Shown here: piece by piece, positions 1-10,372 of the stretch
How positions within the stretch are numbered: the stretch's first letter is position 1
How the letters are laid out: each line of letters begins with the position of its first letter
Assembly (NCBI GenBank): GCA_963682055.1
Contig: OY821744.1
Location: forward strand, 26,202,967 to 26,266,966
DNA: 64,000 nt
Source of the DNA: Primula veris
Lineage: Eukaryota > Streptophyta > Magnoliopsida > Ericales > Primulaceae
Direction: 5' to 3'
Made by a program: the position numbers and the translations under genes
Notes under the pieces: model-generated
Seen by the model: only the letters and a program-made list of their open reading frames with translations
What the model was told of the DNA's origin: nothing
Database searches by the model: none

Positions 1-1141
1 TAGCCCCCATAATTTCAATGTAGTATCCAGTTCCTTGGTTTAATACTTTAATAGCAATAGTTTTAGTTCCCAGGTTCTCATGAGAAAAGTGACATATCAT
101 GTGATCTCCTTAGAATAAATGGTTCTAACTTTTAAATCTAAGATTTTGAGAAGTTAAGTATTAACATAAACATATGAGTCCAAAAGAGTTTTATCGATGT
201 ATCACCGATAGGTCACCTGATAAAATTATTCCACTGCAATCAAGTTTGTGGATACAACAATGATAAATAAGTCACTTATTTTTAAAGTATCGATTGATAC
301 TAGTTTAAACTATGGGGAAAATGGGGAAAAGACTATAATTTGGGATGAAACTCTATGGAGATCAATACTACAATTAACTCATAAAAACAAGGCAGAATTA
401 TGTAAAAATAACCATGTGGATTGTAAGCTACAAATTAATCACAGTTCAAGTAAAATTTATTTTAATTTCTCAAAGGTGCAGATGATACAAATATTTATCC
501 TTGTATTCCAGTTATATTGTATATACTGTCCCAGGTTTTATAAATTTTTAAACTACATTGAATATTATCGATTCGACGATTTCAAAACCTGAAACAAACG
601 AAACATAAGAAAAGGAAGAACAGAATCACCTTTGAACCAACGGTTGTTTGTTCGCCTTGTTTGATACCTGTTCAGTCGTTCGGTTATATTTCGATTTCAC
701 ATGCTGAGATTTTGCATGTTTTCCTGAAACGCAAACATTGATTTAAAAAAACAATTAGTTTAAAACTCAGAAAGGATTAGGAAATAAGATTGGAAGTTAG
801 AACAAGTATGTTACGCAAATGCTCTGCAGCATTTGCAGATTGAGTTTCCATAACCTGTTGCAGTTGCTACGAATAGAGTAATTTCAAGTAATATATACGA
901 AAAACGATTATATAAACTAATAGTATTTTTAATTTTAATTTTAAATTAATTTTGGGATAGTTACATTTAAGTTTATTAATAGGTGTTAGCTTTTAAGTTG
1001 AACACACCTAAATAATAGTGAACCGACTTCACAATAATGTTACTCAAATATATACAAATATATAACGAGTATATAACGAGTATTAATGTTAATTTTGAAG
1101 TTTGAACATGGCGTGAGATTTGAAAGTTAGCAAGGACCCAT
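1..1141. other. AT-rich intergenic DNA
   Basis: No gene is recognisable here. A 114-codon open frame lies at 248-592 on the plus strand, but its product resembles no family I know and its composition matches the AT-rich surroundings, so I do not call it a gene. Confidence 0.5.
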
Positions 1142-1144
1142 TAA

Positions 1145-2600
1145 GAGCATCCAAGTTAATTAGTATTAGACGATCTACAATATTATTGTTATCTCTATTA
1201 TTAACTAAAATAGTTAGTTAAAAATACAATTTTTTATCTCAATTAGTTATGTTAAATCATGTGTTATCTTTATAGATGTTAAAAAAGTTGTTAAAAATAA
1301 CAATGTTTTTAATGTTATTAATTGATAATGTGACAAGATATCATTAATTTGAACGTGAACTCTATTTTAACTATTACTATTTTAGTTCCTATTTTAGAGG
1401 ATTTACAAAATGACTAATTAATGAAATTTCAATTAATAATTAATTTTAATTAAAATTAGATAAATTTATTAAGTTAATACACTAATGTGAATGTTAAATT
1501 TAAGTTACACATGTATCATTTAACATGCAATTAAATGATAATGTGTCAAAGTTAATATTATTAAAATTAACACAACTATTGTGTATTCTCTTGCACCATC
1601 ATTTTAAATGTTTTTTTTAAGTGTCACATGTATACATTACTTTTAAGTTTCACAGTAGTGTTTAATTTTAACAAACTAATCTAATTTTATATCATTATTT
1701 TTTTTAATTTAATTGATTGAAAAAACCTTTTTCATTTTGCACGCCACTGCCAGTTACTAAATTATTGACTAAACAATACAACTACACAACCAAGAAAGTG
1801 ACAGACAATGACAACAATACAAGGATTTATGATTTTGTAATTTTTTTGGGGGAACTAACAAATTCATAACAATTGCATCATTAACAGTAAAACTAAAATA
1901 AAGATCGGATGTTATATATATTATACGAAGGAGAAGATCTACGCATCAGGAAAGGAAAAGAAATAGTAGAATATATAGTGGAATAACGGTTAATTAGCTG
2001 GTGGTACAATCTTTTTGCCAAATTATCAATTAAAAACATTGTTAAGTTTAATAATATTTTTAACAAGATTAAACTAAATGGTTAATTTAACATGACTAAA
2101 ATACTCCACAATAATCGTGTTAATTTTAATAGTATTAACTTTGACACATTATCATTTAATTGCATGTTAAATGACATATGTGTAACTTAAATTTAACATT
2201 CATATTAGTATACTGAGTTAACAAAATTATCTAATTTTAATTAAAATTAATTATTAATTGAAATATCATTAATTAGTCATTTTGTAAAACTCCACTAAAA
2301 TGGAGCTAGAATAGAAGTACAATATTTGAAATAGAGTTCGCGTGGCAATTAATGTTATTTTGACACATCATTAATTAACAACATTAAAAACACTGTTATC
2401 TCTAACAATTTTTTTAATATCTATAAATATAACACATGATTTAATATAACTAATGGAGATAAAAAATGCATTGTTAGCTAACTATTTTAGTTCAAAATAA
2501 ATATAACAATACAATACTCTAATGTGAAGAAAATTTTGATTGTTAACTTACAAAATTTATGTAACAAGTGAGATAACATGACTATATATTGTGGATGCTC
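1145..2600. mobile_element. Foldback PIF/Harbinger-like DNA element, non-autonomous
   Basis: Two long arms are inverted copies of each other. The left arm runs from about 1145 to 1595 and the right arm from about 2095 to 2600. The element starts GAGCATCC and ends GGATGCTC, and TAA stands directly outside both ends (1142-1144 and 2601-2603). A 3-bp TAA/TTA target duplication is the known habit of PIF/Harbinger (Tourist) elements. No transposase frame is visible in the roughly 500-bp centre, so the element would depend on a transposase from elsewhere. The arms differ at many positions, which suggests an old insertion. The superfamily is inferred from the target site and terminal bases only. Confidence 0.72.
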
Positions 2601-2603
2601 TAA

Positions 2604-3405
2604 GTCCACTTAATTCACTTGGAACTAATTAAAGCGGAAAATTATTGTAATTAAAAAGCAAACTTATTCGAAGAAAAGTATTGGGCATATGTAATTTCTG
2701 TATTGTCTCCTTTTTAAACTTTATGCAAGTTTTTTACTTTCAAACTTTGTTAACTTTCAGTCAGAAAAAAGATATTATTTACACGACTTTTTAAAAAAAA
2801 ATTGCAACTTAATAAACCAATCAGTTAGTAGATATCACAAGTCATGACATATGTTAAGATAGGTACGTGTATATATATTTGAAAAAAAACCCTAAAACAA
2901 ACTTTAAATAATTTATTTAATTAGTTTGAATCTTAATAATCGAACCCAAATATATAAATGTAAAGTTGCCTTTTTAAAAAAAAAAAAATCATATGGGATT
3001 TTTTTTTGTTCCTTATACGTACGATTAGAAAATGTTTGCTAATTTAAGAAGACCGGTTGCACTTGTGTAAATTGTTCAAATTAATTTCCACTTTTTATCC
3101 GTAAAATTTCCATATCTATTTCATGTATAAGGTTTACCCTATGTCCCCGCCGGTAACAAATATACATGTCCTCACCGAATCCGGCGATCCAAACCACCAC
3201 GATGGGCGATGCCATAGATGAGAGAAATAAGAGAAAGAGATACAATGAGATGAACACTACCTTCAGAGATAGAAATGAGAAAGAAAAATTATTGAGAATA
3301 CAATAAGATGAAAGGTAGCTACGTAGACAGGCGAGAGAGAATTATTGATCTACCCGGAAACGATGACGAGGGTACGTAGATCGTTGAAGATTGAACGGAG
3401 AGAGA
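2604..3405. other. Intergenic DNA left of the chromovirus
   Basis: AT-rich until about 3120, then a more GC- and purine-rich stretch (3140-3410) that runs into the retrotransposon target site. The matching right flank resumes at 12788. I see no coding region. Confidence 0.45.
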
Positions 3406-3410
3406 GAAAC

Positions 3411-5630
3411 TGTGAGGAACGTTTTTTTTTTCTCTAATTAATGATAACAAAACTTTAATCTAAATTAATAAAAAATAAAGTTGTAATAAAAGTTGGATAC
3501 GAATAAACATACTTCATTCTTTTCGTAAATAACACAGTGAAATACATAACTTTATTTCAAACCAGAAAGTGGAAACTTTATTTGAAAATTATTTTACAAG
3601 TGTTTCTTTCATAAACAAGTCAAAAAAAACTTAATGTCCGCGCTCCTTGACCCCTGCTAGATTTGTTTCGTGACTACCGATATCTGAATCGAAATTATAT
3701 AAGCAACTGGATGAGTATTTCCTTGAAAATACTCAGTAGAACTACTAACTTAAAGAAACTATAATAAAGTATAATATGTGAGTACAAATTGTAACTGCAT
3801 ACAGCTTCCTGCAAAAAAGATGGTTAGACAAATAGCGAGAAAAATATATAATCAATATGATGCATGCTCATAATTATTTTACCAATAATGCATGTGTCAT
3901 GTCCTTGAGCCCAAGTTGGTTGTGTAAGGTCTATCCCATTACACGTGGTACCAAGTCATGCCCCACTCTAGACAGACCAAACATCGCGAAAAAGGTCATA
4001 CCCCACTCTAGGTAGACACGTCACACCCCACTCCAGGTGGACATAGTTGCAGAAAAGTCATACCCCACTCTAGGTAGACAAGTCGCACCCCATCCCGGGT
4101 GGACAAAACCTCTCCCAAACCGGGAGGATCAATGCAAATGTCATGCCATGATATATCAAATAAGCAAAACAAATTCCATTAAATTTCATATATGAATCGT
4201 TATATGCATTTGTTTAATAATAAAACATACCTCAAGTTCGATAATGTAACGTAAAAGGATATTAAGGCAATATTATAATAACTTTAAGGTTTCGAACCCA
4301 CCGCTAACCCCTAACTGAGCTTGGCTATGTCCTTCGTCACACCCCGACTTACGCTTTTATTACCCACTAAATATAGTATTCTTTCTCTTTCTCTTTCTCT
4401 TTCTATATATAGTGTTTATATCTTATGATTATAATATTTTAGCATAAAGAAACTTTGAAATCTTAATATAATATTATAATCTCTATATAAGGTTATAGGT
4501 TTTTTGAAGTATGATGAAGTGTGAGGGGGTGTAGGGGTATATATAGTGTACGAAAAGTGACTATGTGTCTTGTGCATTAAATGTGCTGAAGTTTGTTTTC
4601 AGGACATCTGTCCACTAAAAGCTTCATAGAGAATTCGATATGTGTCCAAATGGATCATGTGACATATATCTGAACCTACAAGAGAAAGATCTACAAGTTT
4701 CATGTTTTGTACAATTCCTAATTCGTAGAAGAAGTCGGTCTAAATTGTCCTACAAGGTGACACATATGCTGTTCTGGAAATTTCAGGACACCTGTTCACT
4801 AAAAGATTCATAAAGAATTCGATATGTGTCCAAATGGATCATGTGATATATGTCTGAACCGACAAGAGAAATATATACAAGTTTCATGTTTTGTACAATT
4901 CCTAATTCGTAGGTTAAGTCGGTCTAAATTGTCCTACAAGGTGACACATATGCTGTTCTGGAAATTTCAGGACACCTGTTCACTAAAATAGTCACAGAGA
5001 ATTAGATATGTGTCCAAATAGAGAATGGGATATATGTTTGAACCTACAAGAGAAATATCTACAAGTTTCATGTTTTTTACATTTCCTAATTCGTAAGATA
5101 AGTCGGTCTAAATTGTCCTAGAAGGTGACACATATGCTGTTCTGGAAATTTCAAGACACCTGTTCACTAAAATAGTCACAGAGAATTAGATATGTATCCA
5201 AATGGAACATGGGATATATGTCTGAACCGACAAGATAAAGATCTACAAGTTTTATGTTTTGTATATTTCCTAATTCATAATAGAAGTCGGTCTAAATTGT
5301 CCTACAAGGTGACACATATGCTGTTCTAGAATGTTCTGATATCATGTTACTAAAATAGCCACAAATATTCTCATACAAGTCCAAATTACTCAAATTTTAT
5401 ATATTTGGAAAGATAAAACATAGGTCTAGACTTTTCATTTATATCATAAGTTCAAATTATGAGAAAATAGAATCCAAAATGGTAGATCAATCCCGCTTGT
5501 CTACTGTGTTCCTAACTATTTGAACTAAAGTACTTAAAAACTCATATTTACTATAATCGGAATCCAAATATAGTAAAATCTATATCTTATTTTAATCTAA
5601 TATTAATTATAGAATTTTGAGTGTGTTACA
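3411..5630 (-). repeat. 3' LTR of the chromovirus (2220 bp)
   Basis: The left LTR in plus-strand view is the 3' LTR of this minus-strand element. It begins with TG and ends with CA. It contains a cluster of short degenerate copies of a CCCCACTCTAG-like motif at about 3955-4110, a CTTTCT microsatellite near 4380, and four 184-bp tandem units (4601-5337). The right LTR has one unit more. Confidence 0.95.
4601..5337 (-). repeat. 184-bp tandem repeats in the 3' LTR (4 units)
   Basis: Units begin at about 4601, 4785, 4969 and 5153, each opening with a variant of GGACACCTGTTCACTAAAA. They include the shared strings AAGTCGGTCTAAATTGTCCT and GTGACACATATGCTGTTCTG. A degenerate partial unit follows at about 5337. 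Confidence 0.9.
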
Positions 5631-5643
5631 ATTCTCCCCCGCT
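5631..5643 (-). other. Polypurine tract of the chromovirus
   Basis: Directly inside the 3' LTR, the minus strand reads GCGGGGGAGAAT up to the LTR. This is the expected position and composition of the plus-strand DNA primer. Confidence 0.8.
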
Positions 5644-5674
5644 TAGGAAATTTCGTCCCCGAAATTAGGTTACC

Positions 5675-8600
5675 TCAAGTGAATAGATGCGGGTATTCCT
5701 TGCGCATTGTATCCTCACTTTCCCAAGTTGCTTCCTCAACTGTTTGACTACGCCATAAAACCTTCACAAGTGGGATACTCTTATTTCGTAGCTTCTGCTC
5801 ACGCTTATCAAGTATTTTAACTGGAATTTCGATATATGATAAGTCTTCTCTAAGTTCGGGCGGATTCTCCGTCAATACATGGGATGGGTCATGTATATAT
5901 TTTCGAAGCATGGAAACATGAAAGACGTTATGAAGTTTGGATAATTCGGGTGGAAGGGCTAATCGATATGCACTTTTCCCGATTCGTTCTAAAATCTCAT
6001 AAGGTCCTATATATCTTGGATTAAGTTTTCCACGCTTACCAAAACGTAAAATCCCTTTCCAAGGAGATACTTTTAAAAATACAAAATCTCCCATGGAAAA
6101 TTCTAAGTCCCTTCCTCGTTTGTCAGCGTAACTCTTTTGCCTACTTTGGGCAGCTTGTAGGTGTTCTCGAATAACTTTCACTTTTTCTTCGGTATCGCGA
6201 ACCATGTCAGGGCCAATTAGCTTTCTTTCACCAACCTCGTCCCAACATAAGGGTGTTCGACATCGTCTACCATAGAGAGCCTCGAACGGTGGCATACCAA
6301 TGGAGCTATGATAGCTGTTATTGTAGGCAAACTCCATTAAGGGCAATAGCTTATCCCAACTTCCTTTGAAATTCATGATGCAAGCGCGTAACATATCTTC
6401 AAGGGTTTGTATAGTACGTTCAGATTGGCCATCGGTCTGAGGATGAAAAGCAGTACTAAACTTGAGATTAGTACCGAGAGCATTTTGCAAACTTGGCCAA
6501 AACCGAGATGTGAACTTTGGGTCTCGATCAGATACAATGGATATAGGAGCTCCATGTAATCGAACAATTTCTTTGATGTATGAGGTGGCGTACTGCTCTG
6601 TAGTGTAGGTAGACTTTACAACAATAAAGTGTGCGCTCTTTGTCAGTCGATCCACTATAACCCAAATGGAATTGTATCCAGAAGGTATACGAGGTAGTCC
6701 CAGCACAAAGTCCATCGTGATATGCTCCCATTTCCATTCAGGTATGGGTAACGGGTTTAACAAGCCACCTGGCTTCTGTCGTTCTGCTTTTATCTGTTGA
6801 CAAGAGAGACATTTGGTTGTATAGTTGGCTATATCGTTCTTCATTCCGGGCCACCAGTACAAAGCACGAAGGTCATGGTACATCTTTGTGCTCCCTGGAT
6901 GCATAGTGTAAGGTGTATCGTGCGCTTCCCGTAGTAGTTCTTGCTTTAGATTTTCGTTAGCAGGTATACAAGCACGATTTCTGAAGCATATCAACCCATC
7001 ATCTTGTATTCGGAAGTCAGTCTGGGCGTTGCTCTTAATTTCCTCAAGAATTTTCTGTAGTGAATTGTCTGTAGCTTGAGCTTTTCGTATATGGTCAATG
7101 AAGGTAGGCCGAACATGGAAATGTGCCATTAAAGATCCAGAGTTTGATATGTACATCTCAGCTCCACTTCTGGAAAGGTTGTAAAGTAGGTTTGCCTGTA
7201 CACATTGCATGTGCCCTGTTGATTTACGGCTTAAAGCATCGGCTACCACATTCGCCTTCCCTGGGTGATAATGGATTTTACAATCAAAATCCTTGATAAG
7301 TTCCATCCATCGTCGTTGACGTAGGTTTAGTTGCTTTTGGGTGAACAAGTACTTCAGACTTTGATGGTCGGTGAAGATATCAACCGATTCTCCATAGAGG
7401 TAATGTTGCCATTGCTTGAGTGCGAATATTACTGCTGCCAGTTCTAAGTCATGACTTGGATAGTTTTGTTTGTGAATCTTCAATTGTCTCGACGCATAGG
7501 CAATAACTTTTCCATGTTGCATGAGAACACATCCCAATCCTTGATGGGATGCATCGTTGTATATTACATAGCCCCCAACCCCACACGGTAATGTTAATAC
7601 TGGCGCAGTTGTTAAGCGAGTCTTCAATTCTTGAAAGCTTCTTTCACAATTTTCACTCCACATAAATTTGACTCCTTTTCGGGTTAGCCGGGTCAAAGGC
7701 ATAGCTATTATAGAAAAGTTTTTTATAAACCTTCGATAGTAACCTGCTAATCCTAAGAAACTGCGAATCTCGGTAACATTTGTAGGCATTTCCCAATTGA
7801 GTACTGCTTCTACCTTCTTGGGATCGACGCTAATTCCGCCACCTGAAACTACGTGACCTAAAAACACCACCTCGGTTAACCAGAACTCACATTTGCTGAG
7901 TTTGGCATACAATTTGTGGTCTCGCAAGGTTTGTAGAGCAATTCGCAGGTGTTGTTCATGTGCTGCTTGATCCTTTGAGTAAATCAATATGTCGTCGATG
8001 AATACTATGATGAAAGAGTCGAGGTACGGACGAAACACTCTGTTCATCAAATCCATGAATATTGCTGGAGCATTTGTCAATCCGAATGGCATTACTAGAA
8101 ATTCGTAATGACCATAGCGAGTACGGAAGGTCGTCTTGGGAACATCCTTTTCCTTGACGCGGATTTGGTAGTACCCAGATCGAAGGTCAATCTTTGAGAA
8201 GACATGGGATCCTTGAAGTTGATCGAAAAGATCATCTACCCGAGGCAAAGGGTACTTATTCTTGATAGTGGCTTGATTCAGTTGTCTATAATCGATACAC
8301 AAGCGTAGTGTCCCGTCCTTCTTTTTGACAAACAATACAGGAGCTCCCCAAGGGGATACACTTGGGCGAATAAATCCTCGATCCAACAATTCTTGGAGTT
8401 GTGCTTTTAATTCCTTCAACTCAGTTGGTGCCATACGGTATGGTGGTATGGAAATTGGGTTAGTTCCTGGTACAAGCTCAATAGAGAATTCAGCATCATG
8501 TTGGGGAATCTCATTTGGTAATTCTTCTGGAAAGACATCTGGGAAGTCACGTACTACCGGGATCTGGGAAATTCCAGACCCTTCCCTTTCTGTATTGATG

Positions 8601-9160
8601 ATATAAGCAATGTATCCTTCACATCCCTTATTGAGGAGTTGTCGTGCCTTTACGGCGGATATTATAGATTTTGGAATATGTTGACGCTCACCTTGAAAAA
8701 TGATTTCTGAGTGATCATTGAGGTGAAAGATAACTTCCTTTCGGAAGCAATCGAGAGTGGCATGATAAAGAGATAGAAAATCCATTCCAAGAATTATATC
8801 AAAGTCGGACATGGATAGAGGAACAAGATCAATGATCATCTCATGATCAGAAACTTGTAAGATGCAATTTTTATATACTACATCTGTCAATACCAAAGCT
8901 CCTACTGGCGTAGTAACTGCCAACTCATGTTTGACGGTATTTACGGGGAGGTGTATTGATGAAACTAGTGTAGTGGATATAAATGAATGGGTAGAACCAG
9001 GATCAATTAATGCATAAACATAATGATTATATAGGCTAATCGTACCAGTGACAACATTGGAAGCAGCATGAACATCCGAGCGATTCATATTGTACTCTTG
9101 CAGGTGCGCGTGCTCCAACAACTGTGTTCGTTCCTCTTGCTTGTACATTTCCCCTGTCAA
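5675..9160 (-). CDS. pol: Ty3/gypsy pol polyprotein with chromodomain-like tail
   Basis: The open frame encodes about 1161 residues. The aspartic protease carries [12 protein letters not shown] at about residues 51-62, a DPG variant of the usual D-S/T-G. Reverse transcriptase covers about 255-450, with catalytic [10 protein letters not shown] near 386-395. RNase H follows (about 525-645). Integrase has an HHCC zinc finger (His747, His754, Cys784, Cys787) and a D-D-E triad near 817, 878 and 914. Residues about 1108-1160 resemble the chromodomain that directs chromoviruses to heterochromatin, ending VEEATWE...YPHLF. The listed start is an upstream TTG in the open frame; the first ATG is about four codons in. 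In relatives gag and pol usually form one frame, so this region was probably entered from gag. It overlaps the gag frame by 125 bases in another frame. No internal stop is present. Confidence 0.93.
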   Translation of the reverse strand: MTGEMYKQEERTQLLEHAHLQEYNMNRSDVHAASNVVTGTISLYNHYVYALIDPGSTHSFISTTLVSSIHLPVNTVKHELAVTTPVGALVLTDVVYKNCILQVSDHEMIIDLVPLSMSDFDIILGMDFLSLYHATLDCFRKEVIFHLNDHSEIIFQGERQHIPKSIISAVKARQLLNKGCEGYIAYIINTEREGSGISQIPVVRDFPDVFPEELPNEIPQHDAEFSIELVPGTNPISIPPYRMAPTELKELKAQLQELLDRGFIRPSVSPWGAPVLFVKKKDGTLRLCIDYRQLNQATIKNKYPLPRVDDLFDQLQGSHVFSKIDLRSGYYQIRVKEKDVPKTTFRTRYGHYEFLVMPFGLTNAPAIFMDLMNRVFRPYLDSFIIVFIDDILIYSKDQAAHEQHLRIALQTLRDHKLYAKLSKCEFWLTEVVFLGHVVSGGGISVDPKKVEAVLNWEMPTNVTEIRSFLGLAGYYRRFIKNFSIIAMPLTRLTRKGVKFMWSENCERSFQELKTRLTTAPVLTLPCGVGGYVIYNDASHQGLGCVLMQHGKVIAYASRQLKIHKQNYPSHDLELAAVIFALKQWQHYLYGESVDIFTDHQSLKYLFTQKQLNLRQRRWMELIKDFDCKIHYHPGKANVVADALSRKSTGHMQCVQANLLYNLSRSGAEMYISNSGSLMAHFHVRPTFIDHIRKAQATDNSLQKILEEIKSNAQTDFRIQDDGLICFRNRACIPANENLKQELLREAHDTPYTMHPGSTKMYHDLRALYWWPGMKNDIANYTTKCLSCQQIKAERQKPGGLLNPLPIPEWKWEHITMDFVLGLPRIPSGYNSIWVIVDRLTKSAHFIVVKSTYTTEQYATSYIKEIVRLHGAPISIVSDRDPKFTSRFWPSLQNALGTNLKFSTAFHPQTDGQSERTIQTLEDMLRACIMNFKGSWDKLLPLMEFAYNNSYHSSIGMPPFEALYGRRCRTPLCWDEVGERKLIGPDMVRDTEEKVKVIREHLQAAQSRQKSYADKRGRDLEFSMGDFVFLKVSPWKGILRFGKRGKLNPRYIGPYEILERIGKSAYRLALPPELSKLHNVFHVSMLRKYIHDPSHVLTENPPELREDLSYIEIPVKILDKREQKLRNKSIPLVKVLWRSQTVEEATWESEDTMRKEYPHLFT

Positions 9161-10187
9161 GCGTCAAAGCATCTGGCATCATTGTACACTGACGAGCCAC
9201 GTGACCATCCTTTCCACATCGATAACATTTTGTGGCTGAATGAGTGCATTCACTTGCATAATGACCCTTTCGGTTATAACGAAAACACGTCACATCCTCC
9301 CTTCTGGTGCGTTGGTCAACTTGGTTTTGACCGAATCTCTGCTTGTCATGACCTTGACGATGTGAGTTGTTACCTCCACCATTTCTCCGTTGGAATCTAG
9401 TACCATTGCCATGAGAGATACCATTTCCATGAGAGAAAAATCGGGGCCTTAAGTCTACTCGTTGTCGCTTGTTTTGGATATTGGCAAGCTCCTTCTCATC
9501 TTGTTCAACCATGTAAGCTTTATCAACTAGCTTGGGGTAAGTAATATTGTCAAGTAGAGAGAGACGGGATCGGAGAGACAGATCCAATCCCCGCAAAAAT
9601 CTTTGAGACTTAGCTTCATATGTTTTCACCAAATCTGGGGCAAAACGAGATAATGAAGTGAACATCCTTTCATATTCTGCTACAGTTCTTCCATCTTGCG
9701 TAAAGTTAGTGAACTCTCTCTCCTTACGGAGACGATAAGAGATAGGGAGATAATGCTTATGGAAAGCATCGTAAAAGTGGGTCCATGTTAAAGAAGTCAG
9801 GTTATGATTTGCTTCAAAAATTAATCGTTTTGTGCTTGCCCACCAGCTACGTGCATTCTCTTTCAACATGAAGACTCCTAGGTTAACCTTTTGATCTGGC
9901 GTCACGTCCATCACCTCGAAAATGGATTCTATATGGATCAACCATTCTTCCACATCCTCCGGAGTTGTGTTTCCAAGAAAGGTTGGAGGGTTCAAGCTCA
10001 TGAAAGACTCATGCAACTTTGAATGGGTGCCACCCGCCGGAGTAGTATGCCTTGTGAAGAAACGCAACATGGCATTTTCCACCTCGCTTGCCATGTCAAC
10101 TCGTGGCGAGTCTAACCCTTGTTCTTCTCCCAGTGAGGATAGCCCGTTGTGTTCCATAATACTATTAAAAATGTAAACAACAACCAA
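9036..10187 (-). CDS. gag: Ty3/gypsy gag (capsid/nucleocapsid)
   Basis: The frame encodes 383 residues. The central part (about 60-215) has the retrotransposon gag pattern, including the stretches [19 protein letters not shown] and [20 protein letters not shown]. Near the C-terminus are two CCHC-type zinc knuckles. The second, [14 protein letters not shown], is complete. The first, [14 protein letters not shown], has tyrosine where the second cysteine belongs. After the knuckles comes the conserved linker VVGARAPAR; the frame then runs into about 15 unrelated residues and a stop, while the homology continues in the pol frame. This points to a 1-base net indel near 9080-9110. A programmed frameshift cannot be excluded, but no clear slippery site stands out. 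Confidence 0.9.
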   Translation of the reverse strand: MVVVYIFNSIMEHNGLSSLGEEQGLDSPRVDMASEVENAMLRFFTRHTTPAGGTHSKLHESFMSLNPPTFLGNTTPEDVEEWLIHIESIFEVMDVTPDQKVNLGVFMLKENARSWWASTKRLIFEANHNLTSLTWTHFYDAFHKHYLPISYRLRKEREFTNFTQDGRTVAEYERMFTSLSRFAPDLVKTYEAKSQRFLRGLDLSLRSRLSLLDNITYPKLVDKAYMVEQDEKELANIQNKRQRVDLRPRFFSHGNGISHGNGTRFQRRNGGGNNSHRQGHDKQRFGQNQVDQRTRREDVTCFRYNRKGHYASECTHSATKCYRCGKDGHVARQCTMMPDALTLDRGNVQARGTNTVVGARAPARVQYESLGCSCCFQCCHWYD

Positions 10188-10357
10188 GTAATCTCTCTGT
10201 AATTATACTTTATAGTGTACCAAGTATTATAAAATTTATAACAAACACGCATATAACTTTTTATAACATAATATTCTAGTAAAATTCTGGTAACCTTAGC
10301 GAGTAAATCCAGAGTTCTAGCCAGGAGTAGAGACAGTCTACAGGACCTCTAACCTAG

Positions 10358-10369
10358 GCTCTGATACCA
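10358..10369 (-). other. Primer binding site (tRNA-iMet)
   Basis: On the minus strand this reads TGGTATCAGAGC, the classic complement to the 3' end of initiator methionine tRNA. It lies three bases inside the 5' LTR edge. This fixes the transcription direction and the 5' LTR boundary. Confidence 0.95.
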
Positions 10370-10372
10370 AAT

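Noticed and set aside
248..592. 114-codon open frame
   Set aside because: No family resemblance, AT-driven composition, no splice or promoter context.
9068..10176. Plus-strand frames opposite the chromovirus gag
   Set aside because: Shadows of the gag frame; no family features.
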